This document shows, piece after piece, positions 33,240 through 42,011 of a stretch of 57,149 nt of DNA. Positions within the stretch are counted from its first letter, which is position 1; every line of letters starts with the position of its first letter. Both the position numbers and the translations under genes were made by a program. The notes below the pieces were generated by a model. The model did not search any database. It was given only the letters and a program-made list of their open reading frames with translations, and was not told the origin of the DNA. Origin of the DNA: Flavobacterium gelidicaeli (GTDB lineage Bacteria > Bacteroidota > Bacteroidia > Flavobacteriales > Flavobacteriaceae); assembly GCF_013294005.1 (NCBI RefSeq), contig NZ_JABSNK010000018.1, positions 1-57,149 of the forward strand, written 5' to 3'.

Positions 33240-34082
33240 ATGAGAAAAATACTGATTGCATTAGCCATTATCATCACTCAATTTACCATTGAGGCGCAGG
33301 TGAAAACACCACAGGCAAGCCCAAAGTCTGAAATCAAACAAGTTGTAGGATTAACAGATGTTGAAATTGTATATTCAAGACCATCTGCTAGAGGTAGAGC
33401 GGTTTTTGGTAATTTAGTTCCTTTTGGAAAATTATGGAGAACAGGAGCTAATGAAAATACAACTATCTCATTTAGTGATGATGTTTTGATTGATGGAAAG
33501 ACATTAAAAAAAGGGAAGTACTCTTTATATACAATCCCAAATGCACAAACTTGGGACGTTATTTTTTACAAGACTACAGATAACTGGGGAACTCCAGAAG
33601 AATTTAATGAAGCAAATGTGGTTTTAAAAACTACAGTAAAAGAAACAACTTTACCAACATCAGCAGAGACTTTTACATTAGGAATCAACGGAATCGATAC
33701 TAATTTTGCTTATTTAGAAATGTACTGGGAAAACTCTTTTGCTAGATTAAAGTTTGAAGTACCTACTGAAAAAATGGCCATTGCAAGCATTGAGAAAACG
33801 TTAGCTGGACCTTCTGCAAATGATTACTTTTCATCTGCACAATTTTTTTACCAAGCTAATGGAGATGTTGCTAAAGCAAGAACTTACATCGATAAATCAT
33901 TAGAGTTAAGTAAAGAAAAACCTTTTTACTACTTGCGTTTAAAATCATTGATTCAAGCAAAACAAGGCGACAAAAAAGGAGCTGTTGAAACAGCAAAACA
34001 ATCTTTAGCAGCATCTGAAACTGCTGGTAATCAAGATTACGTTAAAATGAATAAAGATAGTATTGCTGAATGGAGTAAGTAA
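33240..34082 (+). CDS. DUF2911 exported protein
   Basis: A 280-residue protein with a signal peptide (LIALAIIITQFTIEAQ, cleavage near 19). The DUF2911 core is clear: IVYSRPSARGRAVFG, LVPFGKLWRTGANENTTISF and KKGKYSLYTIPN. The C-terminal 90 residues look helical and TPR-like (AKARTYIDKSLELSKEKPFYYLRL). The family is common in Bacteroidetes and probably periplasmic; function unknown. A strong terminator follows. Confidence 0.88.
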   Translation: MRKILIALAIIITQFTIEAQVKTPQASPKSEIKQVVGLTDVEIVYSRPSARGRAVFGNLVPFGKLWRTGANENTTISFSDDVLIDGKTLKKGKYSLYTIPNAQTWDVIFYKTTDNWGTPEEFNEANVVLKTTVKETTLPTSAETFTLGINGIDTNFAYLEMYWENSFARLKFEVPTEKMAIASIEKTLAGPSANDYFSSAQFFYQANGDVAKARTYIDKSLELSKEKPFYYLRLKSLIQAKQGDKKGAVETAKQSLAASETAGNQDYVKMNKDSIAEWSK

Positions 34083-34104
34083 TTTTAATCTTTACAGATA
34101 CAAG

Positions 34105-34138
34105 AAAACCCGTTTTACGAACTAGTAAAACGGGTTTT
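34105..34138 (+). terminator. Terminator after the DUF2911 gene
   Basis: A perfect 14-bp stem, AAAACCCGTTTTAC (34105-34118) with GTAAAACGGGTTTT (34125-34138), and a T run. It separates the plus-strand DUF2911 gene from the convergent symporter gene and may serve both. Confidence 0.87.
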
Positions 34139-34159
34139 TTTATGGGATTGTAATTATGT

Positions 34160-35887
34160 TTATGCTGTGATTTTTTCTTTGTTTTTTCTAAATATTGATG
34201 CTTGCATCATTGACGATAGCAGGATGGTTAGCATAGCTCCAATGAAATTCAGCCATAAATACCCTAGTTTTTCTTCTCCACTTGGATAGATGGCTATGGC
34301 GTAATAGTAAATGATGAATATGGTTGTCTGACTGATTAAAGCACTGTAAAAGATTGCTTTTGCTTTTACAAACTTGATGTAGAAACCAACTAAGAATATT
34401 CCCAACACGGTTCCGTAAAATATAGAACCAATAATATTTACTAACTGAATTAAATTTTCGAATAAAGTACCAATACAGGCAAAAAGAATTGCAACAATTC
34501 CCCAGAATAACGTAAAAAACTTAGTTACGTTTAGATAATGTTTATCGGATTTTACTCCTTTTACGTTCCGTTTATAAATATCAATTGCCGTCGTAGACGC
34601 TAACGCATTTAAACCTGAAGCTGTAGATGACATTGCTGCAGACATGATTACGGCAAGTAATAATCCTATTAGCCCTTTAGGAAGGTAATTAAGAATGAAA
34701 TGGAAAAACACATAATCCTTATCATTTGTTTCGCTATTACTGTCAGCTTTTAAAATTATTTCCTTAGCGCGATCACGCAAGTCTTTCTCTTTTGTTGATA
34801 AAGCGATCAGTTCTTTACGCAGAATTGGATTGTCATAATCTTGATTCAATTGATCAATGTACAGTAAGTTAATTACTTTTTTGTCTTCTGATAATACATC
34901 TAACTCTTTTTCTAAAACATGGTATTCGTCTTTATAAGCCGATTTTTCAATCGTAATCTTATTGTTTGGATTAAAATTTAAGGGTACAGGATTGAATTGG
35001 AAAAAAACAAAAACCATTACTCCGGTTAACAATATAAAAAACTGCATGGGTACTTTTAAAAGTCCGTTCATGATTAAACCCATTTGGCTTTCTCGAACAG
35101 ACTTCCCTGATAAATAACGACCAACCTGAGACTGATCTGTACCAAAGTAGGCTAACGCCAAGAAGAAACCACCAGTAACTCCACTCCAAATTGTGTATTT
35201 ATCTTCGGGATCAGTAGAAAAACTTACGATTTTCATTTTATCATTTGCACCAGCAATATGCAAGGCATTAGAGAAAGTCATGTCATTAGGTAAGAAATGC
35301 AATATCAAGAAAAAAGTGATTAGCATTCCTGACATAATCACAAACATTTGCTGTTTTTGAGTAACGTTTACCGCTTTTGTACCTCCTGAAAAAGTGTAAA
35401 CAATTACTAAAACTCCAATCACAATATTCATGTAGGTAAGGTTCCAACCCAATATTGCTGATAGAATTATAGCAGGCGCGTAAATAGTTAATCCAGTTCC
35501 TAATCCTCTTTGAAATAAAAAAAGAATTGCTGCTAGTGAACGTGTTTTTAAGTCAAAACGTTTCTCTAAATATTCATAAGCGGTGTACACTTTGTATTTA
35601 TGATATATAGGTATAAAGGTTAAACAAATGACAATCATGGCAAGTGGTAAACCAAAATAGAATTGAATAAATCCCATTCCGTCATGGTAGGCTTGACCAG
35701 GAGTAGATAAAAAAGTGATGGCACTAGCTTGTGTTGCCATTACTGATAATCCTACGGTGTACCAAGGTGTTTCATTGTTACCAAGGATAAATTCATCTAC
35801 CGTTTTACTGCCTTTAGTTTTCCAAGCACCGTAAATTACGATGAATAATAAGGTAACGATTAATACAATCCAATCAAATAGCTGCAT
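34160..35887 (-). CDS. Sodium:solute symporter (SSS family)
   Basis: A 575-residue transporter with about 13 hydrophobic segments in SSS order. FILGNNETPWYTVGLSVMATQASAIT lies near the first helices, and GGTKAVNVTQ and MSAAMSSTASGLNALASTTAID near helix 8 supply the Na site. A soluble insertion of about 90 residues (about 300-390) splits the helices. The substrate is unknown; position behind a PIG-L deacetylase suggests a sugar or amino-sugar derivative. It starts 4 bases after a 35-residue peptide gene. Confidence 0.88.
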   Translation of the reverse strand: MQLFDWIVLIVTLLFIVIYGAWKTKGSKTVDEFILGNNETPWYTVGLSVMATQASAITFLSTPGQAYHDGMGFIQFYFGLPLAMIVICLTFIPIYHKYKVYTAYEYLEKRFDLKTRSLAAILFLFQRGLGTGLTIYAPAIILSAILGWNLTYMNIVIGVLVIVYTFSGGTKAVNVTQKQQMFVIMSGMLITFFLILHFLPNDMTFSNALHIAGANDKMKIVSFSTDPEDKYTIWSGVTGGFFLALAYFGTDQSQVGRYLSGKSVRESQMGLIMNGLLKVPMQFFILLTGVMVFVFFQFNPVPLNFNPNNKITIEKSAYKDEYHVLEKELDVLSEDKKVINLLYIDQLNQDYDNPILRKELIALSTKEKDLRDRAKEIILKADSNSETNDKDYVFFHFILNYLPKGLIGLLLAVIMSAAMSSTASGLNALASTTAIDIYKRNVKGVKSDKHYLNVTKFFTLFWGIVAILFACIGTLFENLIQLVNIIGSIFYGTVLGIFLVGFYIKFVKAKAIFYSALISQTTIFIIYYYAIAIYPSGEEKLGYLWLNFIGAMLTILLSSMMQASIFRKNKEKITA

Positions 35888-35891
35888 GTTG

Positions 35892-35999
35892 TTAAGAGTA
35901 TAATTTCATTATTAAATAAAAAACTAAAATATAAATGGCATTGGCGATGAGCACCCAAGTATAATCTTTTTTCCAATTTCGGACTTTTTTTGGTTCCAT
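35892..35999 (-). CDS. 35-residue single-pass membrane peptide
   Basis: A short frame, MEPKKVRNWKKDYTWV to MKLYS. It has a positively charged N-terminus (residues 4-11) and one hydrophobic segment (about 15-32), so it would sit in the membrane with the N-terminus inside. It fills the gap between the PIG-L gene (5 bases) and the symporter gene (4 bases) with the tight spacing of an operon, which argues that it is translated. It could be an accessory subunit of the symporter; this is inference. Confidence 0.6.
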   Translation of the reverse strand: MEPKKVRNWKKDYTWVLIANAIYILVFYLIMKLYS

Positions 36000-36004
36000 A
36001 ATAG

Positions 36005-38536
36005 TTAGGGTTTTACTTTTTGATTGGGAATCGTTGTTGGATTGTGTAACGAAATAATATTCGATAATAAACGGTAGGCTCCAGAAACACCTTCAGGCAA
36101 TTCTCTAAAAAAGCTTAAACCAGTGTAGATGTAATATCCTTTTCCGTATTGGGCTACTAATAATGCTCCTTTTTTAGCACTTTCACCTTTATCAGATGAC
36201 GAAATAATAGGTGTAAAATTTGCATCATAACTATCGGGGTAATAAAGGCCTTGTTCTTGTTTCCATCCTTTAAAATCTTCTGCAGTGATTTTATTTGGAT
36301 AATTTAAAACAGGATGATTGGGAGCTAAAAATTTAACCGCAGCATCCTCTTCAGTCACGCGGTCACGCGATATTTTTAAGGGATAAGGTGCAATATTTGC
36401 AGGGAGTGCATCACTTGGTGTGTTGTACTGTACCATCATTGTTTTTCCGTTTTTTACAAAATCGAGTAATATTTTTTGTTTGTTAGCCAAAACTTGAACC
36501 GTATTATAAGCACGTATTCCGGTAATGATAACATCTAGTGATTCTAATTTTTCAGGAGTAATTTCGTCAGGATTAAGTAAGCTAACTTGGTACCCCATTT
36601 GTTTCAAACTTTCAGGTACTTCATCGCCAGCACCCATAATGTAACCAATTTTTTGGTTATTCATTTTTAAATCTAAACGAATGAATTTTGCTTCAGCATC
36701 AGGCAAAATTTGTTGCTTAGTAATGTGAGTGTAATCAATGATTATTTGGTCTTTATTGTATTTTTTATTAGCAATAGTTACCTCGCTTTTTGCATATACC
36801 TCAGTAGGTTGGGAGGGAGGAGTAACATTAAAGTACACCACTTGCTCCATTCCTTTTTTATCTAATGTAAACGGAATACTGGTAGGCGAAACTGTCCAAT
36901 CCTGAGGTAAATTTAATTGAACTACGCCTTGAATAGCGTCTTTGCCAGCTTTAACCTTTACGGCAATGGCTTTATTTTTTTCAGAATTGAAAAGTGATAC
37001 TTTATCAAGAATACTCGAAGTAACTTCAGGAACAATATCCAAGTAATTGTACATTTCGCCTTTTACATTATCATTGTATTTGTAAACAACCATTTGTTCA
37101 AACGGAATAATAATGTCTTCGATTTTAATATTAAAAAATAGTTTTACATTTCTAATAATATCTGGGATTCCTATGTTTTGCTGGTTAGTTACGGTATACA
37201 TTCCCACCGTTGCTTTTTCTTTTAACCAGTAAGGTTGTGTGTATTCAATATCAGACGGTAATTGCAAATCAACTGCCATAGTTTCGTCTTTATTAAACTG
37301 TAAGGGTTTGTTTAAAAGTGTATTTTTAGCATCTGGTTGACTTGTTACACTTATAAGATCCATAGCAACAGTACTTCTATTTATTGCTTCTAATTTAAGA
37401 TTTACAATGCTTCCAGGATACGCTTCTTGATTTGTTGCAGCAGCTTCTAAGTACAAGCCAGAACAACCAGCAATAATATTTTTTAATTCGTTTGTTTTGA
37501 TTGTTTTCCAATGACTTTCGTCCAAAGACTGAATCATTTTGTACACTTTAATTAACTCAGGAATACTAGCGGAGGGATTTTGAAAATTATATTTAGCAAT
37601 TACTTCTGTTACTAAAATTCCAATAGCTTTACCGCCTTGAACTCGGTTCCAAGTTGTATCAATTCCTTCAAAAATGTTGTTTTTGTCTTTTAATGGATTT
37701 CCGTTTATAAATTCAAGATATTCGGTGTCTTCACCACGACTTCCAGTGGCTCCAAAACCTTGTGATTGATGGCTACTACGACTTAACGCAGCAATTTCTT
37801 GATTAGATTTTCCTAAATTAGTGTAATAGACTCCTGTTTTAATAGTTGTCATTTTATTTTTATTAGCAGCATCAAATTTTTCTTGACTACCATAAAACCA
37901 CCATGAAGTATTAAAAAACTGCCTTTTGGCTTGCCAAGGAGTTACCCATTTTAATTGTTCTGGAAAAACGGTAGGATCATTAGTTAAATCAAAACTTTTA
38001 GTACTCAAAATAGCTGATGAAGTATGGTGCCCATGTGTTGTTCCTGCTGTGCGGTGATCAAAACGGTTGATAATTACATCAGGCTGGAATTTTCGAATGG
38101 TCCAAACCACATCTGACAATACTTTTTGTTCGTCCCAAATGTTTAATGTTTCCTCTGGATTTTTAGAAAAACCAAAATCATTAGCACGTGAAAAAAATTG
38201 TTCACCACCATCAATTTTTCGCGCTTCAATAAGTTCTTGCGTTCTTATTACACCTAGTAATTCTCTTAATTGTGGTCCTATTAAATTTTGTCCTCCATCA
38301 CCCCTTGTTAATGAGAGATAACCTGTTCTCGCTTTTTGATCATTGGCTAGGTAAGATATCAAACGGGTGTTTTCGTCATCAGGATGTGCTGCGATATACA
38401 AAACAGAACCTAAAAAATTCAATTTCTGGATTTGGTTGTAAATGATAACCGAATTGGGTTTTTGAGGTTTTTGTGCTGTAATTATAGCGGTTGAAAAGAG
38501 TAAAATAACAAGGAGTAAAAATTTATTTTGATGCAT
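36005..38536 (-). CDS. PIG-L family deacetylase, large multidomain form
   Basis: An 843-residue exported protein (signal peptide to about residue 21). The N-terminal domain (about 35-320) is a PIG-L/LmbE-type zinc deacetylase: AAHPDDENTR (48-57), LTRGDGGQN and HHTSSAI are the metal and active-site motifs. A beta-sandwich-rich middle follows (about 370-620, NEW3-like). The C-terminal 200 residues (VIITGIRAYNT, GKTMMVQYNTPSD, GKGYYIYTGLSFFRELP) resemble ThuA/GATase-like domains. It probably deacetylates an amino-sugar in the periplasm. It is the first gene of an operon with the 35-residue peptide and symporter. Confidence 0.87.
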   Translation of the reverse strand: MHQNKFLLLVILLFSTAIITAQKPQKPNSVIIYNQIQKLNFLGSVLYIAAHPDDENTRLISYLANDQKARTGYLSLTRGDGGQNLIGPQLRELLGVIRTQELIEARKIDGGEQFFSRANDFGFSKNPEETLNIWDEQKVLSDVVWTIRKFQPDVIINRFDHRTAGTTHGHHTSSAILSTKSFDLTNDPTVFPEQLKWVTPWQAKRQFFNTSWWFYGSQEKFDAANKNKMTTIKTGVYYTNLGKSNQEIAALSRSSHQSQGFGATGSRGEDTEYLEFINGNPLKDKNNIFEGIDTTWNRVQGGKAIGILVTEVIAKYNFQNPSASIPELIKVYKMIQSLDESHWKTIKTNELKNIIAGCSGLYLEAAATNQEAYPGSIVNLKLEAINRSTVAMDLISVTSQPDAKNTLLNKPLQFNKDETMAVDLQLPSDIEYTQPYWLKEKATVGMYTVTNQQNIGIPDIIRNVKLFFNIKIEDIIIPFEQMVVYKYNDNVKGEMYNYLDIVPEVTSSILDKVSLFNSEKNKAIAVKVKAGKDAIQGVVQLNLPQDWTVSPTSIPFTLDKKGMEQVVYFNVTPPSQPTEVYAKSEVTIANKKYNKDQIIIDYTHITKQQILPDAEAKFIRLDLKMNNQKIGYIMGAGDEVPESLKQMGYQVSLLNPDEITPEKLESLDVIITGIRAYNTVQVLANKQKILLDFVKNGKTMMVQYNTPSDALPANIAPYPLKISRDRVTEEDAAVKFLAPNHPVLNYPNKITAEDFKGWKQEQGLYYPDSYDANFTPIISSSDKGESAKKGALLVAQYGKGYYIYTGLSFFRELPEGVSGAYRLLSNIISLHNPTTIPNQKVKP

Positions 38537-38563
38537 TTTTTAAATATTAATTGGCAATAACTT

Positions 38564-38571
38564 CAAATGTA
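38564..38571 (-). promoter_or_regulatory. Candidate -7 element for the PIG-L operon
   Basis: TACATTTG on the minus strand fits TAnnTTTG, 27 bases before the PIG-L start codon. A matching -33 TTG is not evident. Confidence 0.4.
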
Positions 38572-38636
38572 GTAATAATTTTTTTTAAGTAGAATATTCT
38601 CTTTTGTATTTTGAAAAATCTTAACGATATAAAAAA

Positions 38637-38660
38637 AGAGCACCTAGTTAGGATGCTCTC
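38637..38660 (-). terminator. Terminator after the first basic secreted protein gene
   Basis: AGAGCACC and GGATGCTCT pair with one bulge, followed on the minus strand by TTTTTTT. It lies 23 bases past the stop of 38683-39246. Confidence 0.7.
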
Positions 38661-38682
38661 TTATCAATTTTTTACTTTTAGA

Positions 38683-39246
38683 CTAATGTCTTCTATGGTC
38701 ATTATGCTCTTTTTTTTGTTTTTTACCATTACCTCTATGGTTATCATGTTTGTCATAACGTTTATGATTGTCTTGATAACTGTGGTCTCTAGAACTATGA
38801 CGGTTTGCAACATAACGACGGTTATTAGTATACCTTGTTTTATGAGCGTAACGTCTATGGTCATTTCGGTGACCTATTGTTCTTTGATTTGCTACACGAT
38901 AACCTACACGATATTTAGATCTGTGGGTATTGTAATAGCTATATGGTCTGTGTCCATGGTAGTTATTTAGGACTACTTTGTAACCTGAGTATAAATCGTA
39001 GTTTCTATATCTTCCTGGTAAATTTCGAGATCTAATCCATCTTCCTTGTCCAAAATATATAAATTGCGAAGCGCGAATATCATAATACGCTTGTACATCA
39101 GGTAAATAATAGTAATCTATATTTGAGTAACCAGCAGGTCCCCAAGATGGCGCTGTGCCTATATTTAAACTTACTGAAACTTGTGCTTGACTAGCACTGG
39201 ATATTAGTAGAATTATTCCAACGGCTATTAGTTTTAATGTTTTCAT
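38683..39246 (-). CDS. Secreted His/Arg-rich protein (paralogue 1)
   Basis: A 187-residue exported protein (signal peptide to about residue 21, ending SQAQ). The folded part (about 22-110) has NIGTAPSWGPAGY, YYYLPDVQAYYDIRASQFIY and YDLYSGYKVVLNNYHG. The last 75 residues are low-complexity, rich in His, Arg, Tyr and Asn. It is a paralogue of 39419-39874, with the same core but a different tail. The family is frequent in flavobacteria and uncharacterised. The His-rich tail could bind metal or polyanions. The long antisense frame across it is a shadow. Confidence 0.75.
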   Translation of the reverse strand: MKTLKLIAVGIILLISSASQAQVSVSLNIGTAPSWGPAGYSNIDYYYLPDVQAYYDIRASQFIYFGQGRWIRSRNLPGRYRNYDLYSGYKVVLNNYHGHRPYSYYNTHRSKYRVGYRVANQRTIGHRNDHRRYAHKTRYTNNRRYVANRHSSRDHSYQDNHKRYDKHDNHRGNGKKQKKEHNDHRRH

Positions 39247-39369
39247 ATTTTCATTTTTTTTGTATTGTTATTGAATGTTGTATCGGCTAGCACAATACTT
39301 TTATGCTAAAGCCAACAACTGTGCCATGATTATTTTGTTAACATTTATTAACAGATAAAAAGACAAAAA

Positions 39370-39397
39370 AAAGAGAAACATATTACTGTTTCTCTTT
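39370..39397 (-). terminator. Terminator after the second basic secreted protein gene
   Basis: AAAGAGAAACA (39370-39380) and TGTTTCTCTTT (39387-39397) form a perfect 11-bp stem followed on the minus strand by a T run, 22 bases past the stop of 39419-39874. Confidence 0.8.
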
Positions 39398-39418
39398 CTA
39401 ATTTAACTTTAAGTAGAG

Positions 39419-39874
39419 TTAATGTTTTTCTTTGTGATTGTTTTTCTTAGACTTTTCTTTATGATAACTTTTTTTAGCAGTAACCTTTTTATAACCTATT
39501 GTTTTTTGTGGTTTTCCTTTATATCCTTTATGATATTTTACTTTATGTTCTTTGTAGTGTGTGTATGGTATTTTTCCATGATAATCACTCAAAACTACTT
39601 TATAACCACTGTATAAATCGTAACCACGATATTGTTTGGGTAAATATTTTGATCGAATCCATTTATCTTGACCTAAATATATAAATTGTGAATTATGGAT
39701 ATCATAATAGGCCTCTACATCTGGTAAATAGTAGTATTCAACTTCTGAATAGCCTGAAGGTCCCCATTCAGGAGCTGTACCAATATTTACATTAACCGAA
39801 ACTTGTGCATGACTAGAAGTTGCTGCGAACAGAATTAATCCTAGAACTAATAATTTAAATGTTTTCATTTTCAT
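39419..39874 (-). CDS. Secreted Lys/His-rich protein (paralogue 2)
   Basis: A 151-residue exported protein (signal peptide to about residue 23, ending SHAQ). The core matches its neighbour: NIGTAPEWGPSGY, YYYLPDVEAYYDIHNSQFIY and YDLYSGYKVVLSDYHG. The tail of about 45 residues is rich in Lys and His rather than Arg and His. Each paralogue has its own terminator, so they are probably separate units. Function unknown; likely periplasmic or on the cell surface. Confidence 0.75.
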   Translation of the reverse strand: MKMKTFKLLVLGLILFAATSSHAQVSVNVNIGTAPEWGPSGYSEVEYYYLPDVEAYYDIHNSQFIYLGQDKWIRSKYLPKQYRGYDLYSGYKVVLSDYHGKIPYTHYKEHKVKYHKGYKGKPQKTIGYKKVTAKKSYHKEKSKKNNHKEKH

Positions 39875-40158
39875 TTTTTTTATTTAATAGTAGCTTAGTA
39901 AATTCAGGCTACTAAAGTTCATAAGCCAACAACTATGCCATGTATTTATAAATTTATCCGTTTGTAGGGATAAGTATATAAATAAGAGAGAATAATTTGT
40001 AGCAATGCTTAGAAAGTAATAATTTAGCTATTTTTTAAACTAACGAACTTCTAAAGCATCACTGTGAAAAATCAGTATAATTAAAAGGTGAAGCAGTGGT
40101 AATTTAATTTCAATCTGCATGGCCCCCAAAAAAAACAGGGATTTTATTCTACAGTAGT

Positions 40159-41979
40159 TTATTTAAATAATACTGTTCTAGGTTTAGCCAATTCAAAACT
40201 TTGGAAACCAAAATCAGTTGTTTCAAAGGCATTTGTTCTAAATACATTGTCACCTTCAAAAGGGATCCTTGGATAGTAAGAAATAGAGAGTTGAAAAGAA
40301 CTAAAAACTAAGTAATCATTATTGATTACCACGCCTACACCTATTTTAGAATAAGCTTTTCTTTCGTTTATTCCGTTATTAGAATTCCCAAGTACCGCTA
40401 TGGTATAGTTAAAATAAGGATTCATTCTAAAACCCCAAATGTCCTTTGGTGAATAAGTTTGTGTTTGCATGGTCATAACTGCTTTGCTAGTTCCATATAC
40501 TGCGCTGTTAAAACCTTGAATTCCGTAGTTATCATTAATTGTTAATTGGTCACCTATAATGTCTTTTCGGTTTACACCAATGATAACTTGAGGTTTTATA
40601 AACTGTCTAATTTTCCATTTTCCTAGCTCCATCAAATTAGTGAAGTAATTCGCTTGAAATGAAAACGTAGTTTGTTCTGTAGTTGAATGATTAAAAAATG
40701 TTCCTACTTCAAAATTGGTACTCAAAAATCCCCAGTCGTGGTAATTCCCAAAAGAAACTTGAGCACCTAGATACGGTCTCCATGTATTATTTTTATACTG
40801 ATAGCCACCTGTGATGCCGTAAATTCTTCCAATAGGCACATCCTCAGTAATTCCGTTTTTAAAAAGGTACTTGTCTTTGACAAATTTTCGCATATTGATT
40901 CCTATTCCGCCAAGATAAAGTTGTTCGGCAGAGTAGAAATTTAAAGGGTCTAAACTACTAATCGGACTTTCTTCATAATGAATATTTAAGTAACGAGCGG
41001 CTAGAATTAAATTTGTAGTTTCGTCATCAATAGTATTTCCTTTAAAAATAGTAAATGCTTTACCACCCCATACATCACGACTGCTGAACTTGAAGTTTTG
41101 TGAAATATAGCTCAAATCAGCTGCTTGTAACGTATCCTTTCTGAACAATTGTTCAAATGATATTCCACCTGCCCATTTAGTTAATGGGGAATAAAAAGGA
41201 CGTTCAATATTAATTCCTTTGTCGTAATAATTATCTAAATCAATATTGTATTTAACCACTGTTTTCACAAAAGTGTTGCGGATATTCGGAACTGTGTATG
41301 TGAAATTATGAGCATCTTTTCCATCTTCAAATCTATTTGTAAAACGGTAATCAAGTTGTTGACCTGTTCCCATAAAACTCCTTTCATTGAGTCCAATAGC
41401 AATTTTTGAACTAGAAAAGGATAATCTAGGTTGGGTACTCCAAGAATCTAAAACCCGAATGGTTATATCAACAGAGTCCGCACTAGGACTTGTGAATTCC
41501 TCCGAGATTGTTACTCGGTTCACATATCTTTGAGATCTAATAATACGTTCAGATTCAGTTACCTTAAGATTGTCATAAGGAGTGTTTTTCTTAATTAACA
41601 GCAAATTCATAATAGCAAATTTCTTTGTTTTAAGATGCATTCTGTTTCCTGTTTTCTCGAACCAGTTTTTTGGAACTCTACTACTATCAGTGTCGGAGTA
41701 ACCAAAAGGATCTAGCGTAACTACCTTAATATTACGTATAATCTTACCTTGGGCATTTATAGTCTTTGGTTTTACTATTTTTGGTTGTTTTTTATGCGAT
41801 GTTATTGGTCTAAAAATCAATCGATGCAATGCCTTAGTGAATTTTTTCTTTTTAGAATATTGCTGAATATCTTTATAAACCTTTGCGCTGTCTTTTTCGA
41901 TTTTGCTACTTTGCGAAAACGAAAATTGACTGCTCAAAAGAAACAGAACCAATACTATTTTTAGATATATTCGAGGCAT
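40159..41979 (-). CDS. Outer-membrane beta-barrel protein, Omp85/surface-antigen-like
   Basis: A 606-residue exported protein (signal peptide to about residue 22, ending FSFSQ). Residues about 80-185 look like a POTRA-type module (IRNIKVVTLDPFGYSD, then KNTPYDNLKVTESERIIRSQRYVNRVTI). The rest is alternating amphipathic strands with many aromatic residues, as in a 16-strand barrel. NERSFMGTGQQLDYRF is typical of the first strands of Omp85-family barrels. It probably sits in the outer membrane and helps insert or move proteins or lipids, but it is shorter than BamA and the partner is unknown. Confidence 0.65.
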   Translation of the reverse strand: MPRIYLKIVLVLFLLSSQFSFSQSSKIEKDSAKVYKDIQQYSKKKKFTKALHRLIFRPITSHKKQPKIVKPKTINAQGKIIRNIKVVTLDPFGYSDTDSSRVPKNWFEKTGNRMHLKTKKFAIMNLLLIKKNTPYDNLKVTESERIIRSQRYVNRVTISEEFTSPSADSVDITIRVLDSWSTQPRLSFSSSKIAIGLNERSFMGTGQQLDYRFTNRFEDGKDAHNFTYTVPNIRNTFVKTVVKYNIDLDNYYDKGINIERPFYSPLTKWAGGISFEQLFRKDTLQAADLSYISQNFKFSSRDVWGGKAFTIFKGNTIDDETTNLILAARYLNIHYEESPISSLDPLNFYSAEQLYLGGIGINMRKFVKDKYLFKNGITEDVPIGRIYGITGGYQYKNNTWRPYLGAQVSFGNYHDWGFLSTNFEVGTFFNHSTTEQTTFSFQANYFTNLMELGKWKIRQFIKPQVIIGVNRKDIIGDQLTINDNYGIQGFNSAVYGTSKAVMTMQTQTYSPKDIWGFRMNPYFNYTIAVLGNSNNGINERKAYSKIGVGVVINNDYLVFSSFQLSISYYPRIPFEGDNVFRTNAFETTDFGFQSFELAKPRTVLFK

Positions 41980-42011
41980 TAATTGTGATAACAGTAAATT
42001 AAGGTGAAAAA

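Noticed and set aside
38611..38970. 119-codon hydrophobic plus-strand frame
   Set aside because: Its apparent membrane helices are the complement of His/Arg-rich codons in the secreted protein gene.
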